Position numbers and translations under genes: made by a program. A stretch of 22,889 nucleotides of DNA, from positions 1-22,889 of the forward strand of contig CAUDNR010004248.1 of the NCBI GenBank assembly GCA_958430865.1, written 5' to 3'. Below are positions 1 through 8,904 of the stretch, piece after piece (position 1 is the first letter of the stretch; each line of letters starts with the position of its first letter). The notes beneath the pieces were generated by a model. The model worked only from the letters and a program-made list of their open reading frames with translations, was not told the DNA's origin and made no database searches. This stretch comes from Entrophospora sp. SA101. Its lineage: Eukaryota; Glomeromycota; Glomeromycetes; Entrophosporales; Entrophosporaceae.

Positions 1-1161
1 TCATCGTTCATTAGATTTCATCTATTTCATCTATTTTGTTACTTATATATAGTATGGATGAATATGTATTGAGTATAGATAGATTAATTTTTTGTGTTTA
101 TTTCAGATAGGAGCGAAAGATAGTATTAGGTTCAACATAACAGAAAACTTGTTCAGATGAACTATGTAATCATCATTAATACAACTTGAATAATTAATTA
201 ATCCCTAAAGAATTATGGTTATTGTTGCAAATGTTAACATTGTAAACGTACCTCGTCTTCTTCGATATTTAACTTGATATCTTTTGAAGTAAGCTACATA
301 TATATATTGATGTGTTGATATATTGATGAGATAATATAAATAGATAAATAAATAAAGATTAATTATCGATTAATAATTGTGACAAATTATCTATAACCAC
401 CCTGTTAAACATTACCTTTATTTTTCACTATTTTAACAAATGTCTTTCAACGATCAATCAGTTGCAAATTATTTGATAATTGAATTTTCAATAGAGTATT
501 AATGAAATAATAAATGGTAAAAAGAACGAATTAACAAAGTTATCATAGTAATAAATAAATTTATAATAAATTTGCTATTATTATTATCTAGTTATTGTTA
601 TTTTAAATAAATAAGTAGTTAATGGTTCCTTAATAGTGATTTTCTATCGTGTTATTACTAATATTTGATGGCTATTTATAATTGATTAAACTTACCATCT
701 TTACAAGCTAAATAAATAGATAAATTTTATTCGTTATTGTGAGATGAAAAAAAAATCTAAAAAAAAAATTTTTATAATCAATCACGTGAATTTTTATTAT
801 TGCGCCCGGTATTCAGTGTTGTGTGGGAAACATGGCATGTAACGTTATATTCCAATCAAATTTTGAATCTCAGAAGATAGTTTCTAAATTTATACTAGTT
901 ACACGACGAAATTTCAACACTCCCGGTATTATAATATGATTTAGGTGATTTTAGGTTGAATTTTTTTTATCTTAGTTGATGTAATTATTTTATTTTTAAT
1001 CTGATTAGAGTGAAGAAGCATTTGTATGATGTGTAATTGTTTGAAACCATCATTGAGATCAAAAAATTTTATTTGTTAAAAAAGGGATCATCTATCAAAT
1101 AAAATATACATAAATATAGAATGATTATAACAAAATAGTATTATTTAAAAGTTTTTATTTA
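1..1161. other. Intergenic AT-rich region, no gene recognised
   Basis: Both strands are rich in stops and no open frame of coding character is visible. The stretch holds poly-A/T runs and short TAAT/AATAA microsatellite-like tracts. A short less AT-rich patch near 800-845 has no recognisable identity. The last part, next to 1162, is the 3' flank of the minus-strand TMEM97-like gene. Confidence 0.6.
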
Positions 1162-1760
1162 TTATTCTTTTTTTAACAATGTATTTGCCACCCTTTCTGC
1201 TTCACGTAATTGTTTATATGAATCTATAATCATTATCAAAGGCAATATGAGATAAGGTGTATAGGCCATCAATAAAAAATTTCTTTGAGATTCACTTAAT
1301 CCCTCATTACTACCAAACATCAATTCACTAATACAAGCTAGAGTTGTTGTGGCCGTATGACTTGCATAGATTAGCAGCAGTAATCTGATTGATTTATCGC
1401 CTGTAAAAAAATAAAAATTAATGAAAATGAAAGACTTGTATTTCAAACATAAAATTAATTTCTGTTTGCTTATATTCATATTATAATAATACCTTTCCAT
1501 AAACTGATTGAGGCATAAAAAAAGAATGGTAATTGTAAAAATAATTCACAAAATAAAAAACTTTTAAACCAAATTCTTGTAGTAGTATATAATGGATCAT
1601 TGAAGTTTTCTATGTACCATTTATTAATTGATGACAAAAAACTTGGAAGAATTGTTTCAGGATAAATTGAAGTTGTATCTAATAATAATGCAGGTGGAAT
1701 ATGAGTAACAAAATAGATGAAATAGATGAAATCTAATGAACGATGAAAACTTGAATTCAT
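1162..1760 (-). CDS. TMEM97: TMEM97/sigma-2 receptor-like membrane protein (EXPERA family), 2 exons
   Basis: Exon 1 is 1760-1493 and exon 2 is 1400-1162 on the minus strand. The intron (1492-1401, 92 nt) runs from GT to ACAG and restores a Gly codon, giving 168 residues; the human protein has 176. Family hallmarks are visible in order: a first helix ending in THIPPALLLD, then NDPLYTTTRIWFKSFLFCEL, a helix with QLPFFF, a helix with IYASHTATTTL, and a last helix with AYTPYLILPLI before a basic tail. Asp28 and Asp55 fall where the two ligand-pocket acids of mammalian TMEM97 lie (D29 and D56). Family members are four-helix ER/endosomal membrane proteins related to the EBP sterol isomerase fold and linked to cholesterol trafficking; the role in this organism is inferred. 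The start is the first Met and fits the family N-terminus. It is divergent from the gene at 2278. Confidence 0.9.
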
Positions 1761-2277
1761 AATTATGATTGATATATTAATATTAATATTAATATTTATT
1801 TTTTTCTAACTTTTCGATGTAGATCATAATGTAAAAAGGTGGATCATTACTTATTTTTGCTGTCTTCCTTGACTAAATAAAGTTAAAAAAATTCACCAGA
1901 CATAATTATCTTATAAAAGAAAGGGTGTGTTTGTTAATTTGCAATAGAGTTGCACAAGATCAAGTTTGGTGATTGACGTAACCTTTGGTAATTGTTACTT
2001 AACCATTTTTGCCAGTGAATTTGAATATTTGGTGCACATCATAAAAGTATTTCAAAATGAAATTCTGTATTCGCGTTTTACCTTTATTTTTTAATTGAAT
2101 TTGGAAAAAAAAAATGAAATTTATTAAAAAATATCAAACATCAAAGGTTTATATTATTTATTATTTATTATTTTTCTTTTAAAAGAATGCAATTTTCATT
2201 AAAAAAATCTTTTAAATAGTTACCTGCCTCCTGTGTATGGTTTTTTTTTAATTTGTATTTAGGATGGTTTATCTTAC
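1761..2277. promoter_or_regulatory. Divergent intergenic region between the TMEM97-like and SLF2-like genes
   Basis: About 500 bases separate two divergently transcribed genes, so both promoters should lie here. A CRE/ATF-type octamer TGACGTAA is at 1974-1981. No convincing TATA box pair is visible. A possible extra 5' exon for the plus gene exists: ATG at 2114, ten further codons, then a weak GTTTAT donor at 2147, spliced to the TATTTAG acceptor ending at 2262. This joins in frame and would add 16 residues, but the donor is non-consensus. The sites are predicted by eye only. Confidence 0.35.
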
Positions 2278-4276
2278 ATGTTATCTACTCCTTCTAAGTT
2301 GAAAAATAAAGAAAATAGTGATGAAAACAATAGCGAAATTGTTAATTTACATAATGATGGTATTTGGGAAAAGGCTGAAAAAGTTCTTAATACGAAACCA
2401 GAATCAATTGAAATTTATGAAAAATTGAATTCAATAACTACCAATCCCAATAATAAAACTAAAAAAAAATCATTATTAATGCCAAATACCTGTCAAAACA
2501 TGATTGATAATTGTCTTCAAGAAAATCATTGTAATCATTGAATTTTTTTTTTTTTTGAAAATACTATTGAATTAATAATGAATCTTAACAATATTTTCAA
2601 ATTTAGATAGTGGAGCAATTGATTTGATTGGATCTTTTTATAATCAATCATACAATCCTTCAGGGTATGTATTAAATAATTTTTTCTTTGGATTTAAAAT
2701 TATTAAAAACAATTCATTGTGAATAAATATAAATTAATTAACTATATTCTTTATTTTCGCATTTTTTTGTAGAAAACATATTCGTCAATTGGTTGATTTG
2801 GTGATTAATGATCAAAAGGTTAATTATAGAATGGCTCTGAAAGCACATAAAATTTTAAATCAAATTTTACAACAAGAGGGTTCTTTACCTTTTGAGAATA
2901 TTTGGTCGTCATCTCCTTCTTCAAGTGATTTTGATAGTCAAATAAATGAAATAGATGACATTTGGAAAGAATATAAAGATTTTTGGAATTTCTTCAAAAA
3001 AACGATGTTCCAACCTCATCTAATGGATGATGATAAATCTCAAGTAAGTCAATAATTATCATTCAGTTGATTTTTTTAGTACATATTTATTGATTGAACA
3101 CATGTATATAATTTAGAGAAAACTCTTGTTGTTTGAACATATAGTAAGTGTGTTAGAAGTTGATATAAAATTAAAACAAGGTAAAAAACAATTGAAATAT
3201 ATAAATACCTGTCCTCTTTAAATCACTATATAATTGTTAAAATATACATCTATCAATTTTTTATTTAGAAAATTTATCTTCAACAATATTTTTACAACTT
3301 ATTCCAAACAATTATGGAGCCCAACAACGTACAACAAACATTAAAACTCCTGTTGATATATTAATTTCAATATTTGACAAAGATGAAATATCTAAAGATT
3401 TTGTAAACATGATCCAAAGATTATTAGATTTGGTAAAGTCTGCTTTTGCTTATAATTTAAATTAACAGAATTAATTTTATTTAGAATTGAATATTAAAAA
3501 TAAAAAGACTTTTGATTAATAATTTTAGATGATAATTCTTTCATACTCTGAACATATTTGCTCTAAAACTTTGACAACTGAGATATACTTGAAATCCAAG
3601 CATCTTGATTCATCAAAATTCCAATTATTTCTTCAAGTGAGTTTGGTGTAGATGTGTATATATTCTATTTATTTATTTATTTATTCATTTATTTATTTAT
3701 GCTTTATTAATAAATAATCTTGATTTTTATTTATAGACTTTAATATCAAACACCTTTAAAGCAAAGTTGCTTGATTTAGCATTATCCAATGCAGATATTA
3801 ACTCAGCTGGTCGTAATTATCGACACTTGATAAAATCACAATTAAGTTTATCAAAAATAATTAATGTTTATTTTGATTCAATTCCATTTAAAAAAACCAA
3901 AAAAGGTGATATTATGTCTGATTTAGCATGGAGACATTATTATATGCTATATTGGATCCTTCAAAGTTACATTTCTTCAAAAATCATACGAGTTAATAAT
4001 TGCATTAATAATAACCGTAATACTAGAAGGAATAGCGGTGATGATTCAATAATGATGATTTGTGGATTAGATGATGAAGAATATGAATTAGTGATTAATA
4101 ACACAGTGGTCAACAAAATCAACAATTTGCAAGAATCAATCAAGAAAAATAATATCATTAGTTCAGGTATAAAATTTCAAGTACAATTTTTATTGGAAAT
4201 GCTCAGTTTGAATATTGAAAGTCTTAAATTGCTGTGTAAGCGAGGGAAACATGATAAAAAAGGTGTAAATAAATAG
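2278..4276 (+). CDS. Probable SLF2/NSE6-type SMC5/6 complex loader (CANIN-like domain), 7 exons
   Basis: Exons 2278-2530, 2607-2664, 2773-3043, 3117-3180, 3269-3432, 3529-3636 and 3737-4276 join in frame through six GT-AG introns of 73-108 nt, to 485 residues; every junction keeps phase. The N-terminus (1-84) is polar and probably disordered. From residue 86 a helical domain begins (SGAIDLIGSFYNQSYNP), followed by DLVINDQKVNYRMALKAHKI, an FWNFFKKTM block, GRNYRHLIKSQLSLSKIIN at about 331-349 and LAWRHYYMLYWILQ at about 369-382. The order and spacing of these blocks resemble the CANIN domain of vertebrate SLF2 (FAM178), including the GRxxR...LSLxxISK-like and YYxxYxLL-like segments. This comparison is from memory, not a search. 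SLF2 and fungal Nse6 bring the SMC5/6 complex to damaged or foreign DNA in the nucleus. An Asn-rich insert lies near residues 390-430. Intron 3637-3736 carries a TTTA microsatellite. The gene structure is firm; the name is moderate. Confidence 0.6.
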
Positions 4277-4476
4277 ATACATGTATACATAAAGAATTCA
4301 TTTAATATATAGATATATATGTATATATTATAAATTTCTTTATCTGTAATATATACATATCAATAAATTTACAATAATAATAATAAAATTTGTTTACGAT
4401 TGATAATTTTCAATATAAATCCAAACCTGCACAAAAAAATTACTGATTACACTAATCCGACAATTTCTTCTTGATA
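4277..4476. other. Short AT-rich spacer with TA microsatellite
   Basis: This spacer holds the 3' flank of the SLF2-like gene and the 5' flank of the Mim2-like gene. It carries an imperfect TATA/TATG dinucleotide tract around 4300-4330 and AATAAA-like sequences near 4362 that could serve polyadenylation. No gene is seen. Confidence 0.4.
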
Positions 4477-4798
4477 ATGTCTCATTCTATAGATGGGAAC
4501 ATACTAATCCAACAACATCCAACAGACGAATTAGAAGGTATATCATCTAATAACATTCACACGAGTGATATTTTTTATAGATCAATTTGTTGTGGCAGTA
4601 TACTGACTGAATTAATTCAGAAGGTTGGCCCTTCTACAAGACATTACAGATAATGATAATGACGATGATGATCCAACTGCTAACGTGTCTGAAATAGAAG
4701 AAGACTGGGAGGAACTTGTTGAGCAATTAGAGCAAATTTTATTTGGTTTGATACTTCTTTCGTTAAGACGATGGCTGGGTAGAAAGTTTTCTTTCTAG
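4477..4798 (+). CDS. MIM2: Mim2-like mitochondrial outer-membrane insertase subunit, 2 exons
   Basis: Neither exon alone looks like a gene, but splicing 4477-4537 to 4641-4798 (intron of 103 nt, donor GTATAT, acceptor TACAAG) gives one frame of 72 residues. Residues 17-42 are highly acidic (DELEDITDNDNDDDD, then EIEED). They are followed by WEELVEQLEQI, a hydrophobic helix FGLILLSL (about 53-62) and a basic end RRWLGRKFSF. Acidic N-terminus, W-E-x-x-L-x-Q-L-E, a single helix and W-L-G-R-[RK] is the layout I know for Mim2, the partner of Mim1 that inserts helical proteins into the mitochondrial outer membrane. The family usually continues with an aromatic/basic tail after LGRR; here TAG follows immediately. 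The gene could be short, have a missed last exon, or carry a nonsense change. A nearer acceptor at 4620 leads to an early stop. It sits on the same strand, 200 bases after the SLF2-like gene. Confidence 0.5.
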
Positions 4799-5494
4799 GG
4801 TAGAATTTTTTTATTCATATATTTACTTTGTAATTAATTATATAAACGTGAATTTTTAGCTTGGACGAGATTTATAAAGTGTGCATTAATCAACCATAAT
4901 CATCACCTCTCACCGATAAAGTAGTTTCAATAGAAAATCTTGGATTAAAAACCTGAAGAAAAAAGATAATTGACTTGGAATAAAAGAGGTCATGTTTACT
5001 ACACTTACACACGCTCTCGCACAAATATATTAAAGATTAGAAATTTCAACAAATATAATAATCATGTCATTATTATTTTATATCCATAGATTTAAAATTA
5101 TTTATTTTTTGCAAAATATTTAGAATCTTTCTTTCAGAGATATTGGGCAAAATGAAAAATTTTTTGTCAAATATTTTATTAAAATAATTTTTACGAAAAT
5201 CAGAAGTTTATAACAACAAGATCAATAAATTGACATCTGTCGACAATGAACAAAAGTCAGATAAAACACACATGTGTTTTCCTCATGTATATATATATAA
5301 TTCCTCTTTTGATCATTATCACCTCTCCAAAACATTTTTAATTGATATTAACTCCAAATTGATAAAAATGCTAATGGGCCCTTTTCTGCTTGTCATCGTC
5401 TAATGATTTCACTTTTCTTTTCAATGTTTTAAATTCTTTATGATCTAATTGACTTTATTACGAATTTTTGGAAATATATCAATTGATTTATTTT
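4799..5494. other. Intergenic AT-rich region
   Basis: No open frame with coding character is seen on either strand. Short runs of lower AT content (for example near 5215-5280 and 5370-5400) have no recognisable identity. The minus-strand open frame over 5438-5653 is a by-product of the tandem repeat that begins at about 5495. Confidence 0.45.
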
Positions 5495-5717
5495 AGAAAC
5501 TTGGAAATTTTTGTTATTCGCGCACATCTGGATAAATAATCTATCAAATTTAGAAGCTTGGAAACCTTTGTTACTTGCGGACAAGCAATCTATCAATTGT
5601 TGGTTTATTGATTTATTGTAGAAACTTTGGAAAAGGTTGCTACTCGAAAACATTTGGACAAATAATCTATCAATTGTTTGTTTATTTTAGAAAATTTGTT
5701 GCTTGTAAATCTGTTGT
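5495..5717. repeat. Degenerate tandem repeat, units of about 57-70 bp
   Basis: At least three units start with AGAA[AG]CTTGGAAA-like sequence (5495, 5552 and 5620; 5620 reads AGAAACTTTGGAAA). Each continues through TTGTTA[CT]T[CT]GCG-like or GCTACTCG sequence and ends in AATCTATCAA. A fourth partial unit starts at 5690. A preceding half-unit with AATTTTTGGAAATATATCAA lies at 5463-5482. Units differ by small indels and T-rich insertions. No function is visible; it looks like an old minisatellite. Confidence 0.7.
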
Positions 5718-5771
5718 TTTGTTGCTTATTTTAATGCTGACTGATCTTTAATTAAAAATAATCTATTTGAA

Positions 5772-5791
5772 AAGTATCCGGCCGGATACTT
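5772..5791. repeat. Perfect 20-bp GC-centred palindrome
   Basis: The sequence AAGTATCCGGCCGGATACTT equals its own reverse complement. It is much more GC-rich in the centre than the surroundings. It could be a protein-binding dyad or the residue of a palindromic repeat family; the sequence alone does not say which. Confidence 0.8.
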
Positions 5792-5812
5792 GGCAGATGA
5801 CCCCCATCAAAA

Positions 5813-5928
5813 ATCCGTTATGACAAACATTTTAATTAATATTAATATTAATAAAAAAAGGCCAATATTTAAATCTGTTGTAACAAGAAATCCGCTATGG
5901 CGAGATCCGCTATGACGAGGTTTGACTG
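5813..5928 (-). mobile_element. Fragment of a Tigger/pogo-type DNA transposon end
   Basis: The right boundary reads GACGAGGTTTGACTG followed by TA (5929-5930). Its reverse complement starts CAGTCAAACCTCGTC, the form expected of a Tigger/pogo-like terminal inverted repeat flanked by a TA target site. Just inside are two adjacent 15-bp units, ATCCGCTATGGCGAG and ATCCGCTATGACGAG (5889-5919), and a looser copy at 5813. No matching left end is visible upstream, so this is a solo end or truncated MITE. Confidence 0.45.
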
Positions 5929-5930
5929 TA

Positions 5931-6485
5931 TGTTGTTTCAAACTCAGATAATTTAAGAGCATTTTTATTTTATTAATAATATTATCGCATTATTATTACG
6001 CATAGCTAATATTAACTTCTAAATCAAAATCGAAAACATCAAATTAACGCAACTCCATAAGGTCATTTTATGATATATTTCGTTTACATGGTTATCATTA
6101 CTATTAAATAATAATAATTTATTAAACTTATGTAACGTCAAAGGCAAAGTAGATGGAAAAAGTATGTATACAATTGAAATTCAGGAAGGAGTGGTATTCA
6201 TCGAAATTGCATTCGGGATCCTTTTCTTCTTGTTAGTCACACATGAAAAGTTCATGTAATAAGATGATACTTGTGCGATCATTGCACCTAAGCTCAATCT
6301 ATTAGATTTAACATTATTCAATTTATTATTTTTGCGTTTGAGAATGATCAAGTAATTCTACAACTTGGAAATAATTTTCATCTATTTATTACAATAACTA
6401 CTTTCTTTCAAAATTGGTTGACATTTCAGGTTTTTTTGGAGATTAATTATAATATTATTATTATTAACAAAAAAAAAATATATAA
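5931..6485. other. Intergenic region with a short membrane-type open frame
   Basis: Most of this stretch is AT-rich with many stops. One plus-strand frame is open to a TAA at about 6258-6260. It includes ATG at 6163 and predicts a 32-residue peptide with a hydrophobic stretch (VVFIEIAFGILFFLLV). It is too short to call a gene and resembles nothing I recognise. Confidence 0.3.
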
Positions 6486-6716
6486 CAGATAGCAACAACA
6501 TCAATTCAACTGTCTTTACTGCCTAATCAATCAAATCAACCAACAAAAGGACGTAAATTGCCGATCGAGATGATTATAAATGAGTTTCATATTAATTATT
6601 GTTATATTAATATAAGGATAGTTCTAACAAATTATGATCACGTTACAAATGACCAAATTTTGATCCCTGAAATTCTTGGTAATACAAACGTTCACTTTGT
6701 CTGCCCCATATGTTAA
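6486..6716 (+). other. Unrecognised exon-like open frame
   Basis: The frame is open for 76 codons right after an ATAACAG acceptor-like site (AG at 6487-6488) and ends at TAA 6714-6716. Composition is protein-like, with segments such as NQPTKGRKLPIEMIINEF, NYDHVTNDQILIPEILG and, at the end, VHFVCPIC. The only in-frame ATG is at 6570, which would give 48 residues. It may be one exon of a spliced gene whose partners I could not place, or a gene remnant. A possible internal donor GTAATA sits at 6679. I do not recognise the family. Confidence 0.3.
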
Positions 6717-6802
6717 TTAATTAATTGCTTTTGCTACTTTTTAATTTGGCCAAGACCTCTCTGGTCCACACTTTTCAATCTTGTGTAATCTTGAATCATG
6801 GA

Positions 6803-6936
6803 TTGGTCAGTATTTATATAAGAAAAGTCAAAATTTAAGATTCAATCCTTGAGTTTTGTGTACAGTAATCTGCAGAGGAAAGAAACTGTTGCCTTGACGT
6901 AGAACTTCCATTGATATCAAAGTAAGTAGTTTCTTT
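6803..6936 (+). promoter_or_regulatory. Candidate core promoter and non-coding first exon
   Basis: An inverted CCAAT box (ATTGG, 6803-6807) is followed about ten bases later by a TATA-like TTTATATAAG. Some 100 bases of less AT-biased sequence follow, ending at a consensus donor AAAGTAAGTAG (GT near 6931). No ATG lies between TATA and donor, so this would be a 5' UTR exon. The partner exons are uncertain. One exon-like segment with acceptor TTTTAG is at 7411-7461, beginning ATGATGATGGTTGAAAACGG and followed by a GTATTA donor. Confidence 0.25.
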
Positions 6937-7013
6937 TTGCATAATCACCTTTGTGTAAACTTTGAAAAAAAAATTAACTCGACTTTTTGAAATTGGCTAT
7001 TTCTGAATTACTT

Positions 7014-7217
7014 TTAAAGGATAGTTGTAATGTTCGTTCTCCCCAAGACCATATCGGAGTGTATAGTGATTGAAGTGAAAATCTTCACTTTGATTCTGAT
7101 TGTATCTGAGATAAATGGGCCAAAGCTCTCTTCACTAAGATAAACGTAATAGTAAGTGTAACATCTACCATGATTTAATTTAGAAAGAGTTAGTTCACTT
7201 GGTTGCGCCACAGCAAT
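7014..7217 (-). other. Unrecognised minus-strand exon-like open frame
   Basis: On the minus strand, after an acceptor-like CATGTAG (AG at 7219-7218), a frame runs without ATG to a TAA at its low-coordinate end, 68 residues counted from the splice site. It contains LNHGRCYTYYYVYLSEESFG and IRIKVKIFTSITIHS. The alternation of polar and aromatic/beta-branched residues would suit a beta-strand domain, but no family is recognised. The plus strand also has a 36-codon frame here (7031-7141), so the coding strand is unsure. Confidence 0.2.
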
Positions 7218-7906
7218 CTACATGAAATTATTTTTTTGGCGTAAAAATTAAAATTGATTATTACCATAAATAATAATAATAAGGGCAAAAAAACTAATTC
7301 AAATTCCGGTTAGTAAAAACGCGTCCTTTTTGATTTTTTTATTATATGAATATGTAATTATCATCAATTTTGCATAAAAATTAATATTTGGTAATATGTA
7401 GCTCTTTTAGATGATGATGGTTGAAAACGGAGTTGGTGTGAATGAGATGGCCCATCCACTAGGTATTATGTTCTCTATCATTTATATTAAAACCCACCTC
7501 TTTTCATTATTTTCATTGATTATATGTATCCATTAAGAAGCTTTTCACTTTTTGGCTATCTATTTCTCAAATGCGATTAAGTTTTATAAAGTTTATTAAA
7601 TTCGTCTCTTTGTATATGAGATTTTTTTGTTATTCGCGTAACAATTTTTTCTAATCATTAAATAATAGTTATAGTTATGAAAAAATATGGGGGCGGCTAT
7701 CCTATTTATATGATTCGAATTTAATAGAATAAACTATTGTCTTGGTCTAAGATGTGATAATAATAAATAAAAATAAAAAGCAAAAAGGCTTACGTTGCAT
7801 TCTCAGTTGTAAATTTGTTAATTAAAAAAAAAACCGTAATGATTTATCTTTATCATTCTAACTAAATATTAAAACTAAGTAAATCTCTGTTTGCTTGGAA
7901 AAAAGG
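7218..7906. other. Intergenic AT-rich region
   Basis: No gene is recognised. It holds the short exon-like segment 7411-7461 mentioned with the candidate promoter, poly-A tracts, and the first copy (about 7752) of a recurring GTGATAA plus A-rich motif that appears again at about 7917, 8060 and 8313. Confidence 0.4.
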
Positions 7907-7947
7907 TTTTATTAAACGTGATAAATGGTTTATCACGTTTAATAAAA
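7907..7947. repeat. Perfect 19-bp inverted repeat with 3-nt loop
   Basis: Arms at 7907-7925 (TTTTATTAAACGTGATAAA) and 7929-7947 are perfect reverse complements around TGG. As DNA it is a cruciform candidate, as RNA a strong AU-rich hairpin. It lies inside a spurious minus-strand open frame (7862-8116) that I do not call. Confidence 0.8.
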
Positions 7948-8358
7948 AACGGCAGGTCACCAAAAATATAATACTATATATTAGTAATAAATAATAATAA
8001 AAATACGGGCAGGCCAAAAATAATTTTTTTACATTATATATTTTCGGTGACAAATTTCGGATGTGATAAATATTAATCGACAAAAAAAAAGGCAGAAAAA
8101 AACGGCAAACAATCACAACTCAAAAATCACCCCATTAAAACAAATATATAATTGCGAATAGAATTGATCTATTTATAGCAAATGTTACTATTGTTGTTAT
8201 TGTCTCTTGATTTTGATGAAAAAAATTCATTTTTTTTTATTCATCTTTAAATAAATGATCTATATGATTATTATAAATTAATGTCTTTTTCTTCCTAGAA
8301 ACTTTTTTATCATGTGATAAATGACTATAAAAAAAAAGGTTGTCCAAAAATCACAACA
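7948..8358. other. Intergenic region with recurring GTGATAAAT/A-tract motif
   Basis: No gene is seen. Copies of GTGATAAAT followed within about 15-30 bases by an A-run and GGC or GG (about 8063 and 8313), and further A-run plus GGCA words (7948-8110), give this stretch a loosely periodic look. Confidence 0.35.
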
Positions 8359-8810
8359 ATAATAGACATTGAAGCTCATGTATTGCCACAATTACTTCAA
8401 CTAGAACAAGATTTAGATTTAGTGGCATTAGAATTGGACTAAAAACTGCACAACAAAAAGGAATTTCAGTTGTAATTTCTATCATGATGAATCAGCATCT
8501 TTTATTTAACTATCCAAATGCCTGGAACAAAAGCTATTGATATAGAATCATCAAGAAGAAAAATGTTGTAAATCATTATCGTCACTCATCATTGTATGTA
8601 AAAGAAAATTGCTATTAAAGATGAGGATGACTCAATACTAATAAAAAAGACTATTTAACTAGTAAAGGGGCATTTCTGTTAATTATTAAAGGAATTGGTG
8701 TGGTTTAATCAACCACAGCTAATGAATCTCTTGGAGATCATGAAAATGTTGTTTCATCATTAAAAGAATTTTTAATAAATAGAAATAGAAGAAAAAACAA
8801 ATTTAAATAA
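8359..8810 (+). pseudogene. Decayed coding sequence, family unknown
   Basis: Coding-like blocks occur in all three plus frames in series. First is IDIEAHVLPQLLQLEQDLDL ending at TAA 8440-8442. Then come TAQQKGISVVISIMMNQHLL, MPGTKAIDIESSRRKML, and an acidic block IAIKDEDDS. The last is KGAFLLIIKGIGVV, a stop, then STTANESLGDHENVVSSLKE and a basic tail ending at TAA 8808-8810. Repeated switches of frame and in-frame stops without splice signals indicate a degraded gene rather than exons. It is convergent with the peroxidase gene. I could not assign a family. Confidence 0.4.
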
Positions 8811-8904
8811 TAAATACATGTGTGTATGTTGGTATGTATATATGCTCAAGTGAGTAAGTGTGTATATATAAATGAATAATTTATTAATTTATTAAATAAT
8901 TTAT

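Noticed and set aside
795..825. CAGTGTTGTG near 814 as another hAT MITE end
   Set aside because: Only ten bases match, and there is no partner end and no 8-bp duplication nearby.
1162..1500. 112-residue minus-strand open frame starting at 1500
   Set aside because: Its first part is intron read-through of the TMEM97-like gene; only 1400-1162 is exon.
3967..4158. Minus-strand open frame opposite the last SLF2-like exon
   Set aside because: Shadow of the plus-strand coding exon, which has full splice and composition support.
4471..4653. 60-residue plus-strand open frame as an unspliced gene
   Set aside because: Its second half is intron; the Mim2-like reading frame requires splicing from 4537 to 4641.
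5438..5653. 71-residue minus-strand open frame
   Set aside because: Arises from a degenerate tandem DNA repeat; repeated units drift in frame and length, which coding repeats would not.
7862..8116. 84-residue minus-strand hydrophobic open frame
   Set aside because: Contains the perfect 19-bp hairpin and poly-T runs; composition fits translated AT-rich DNA, not a protein.
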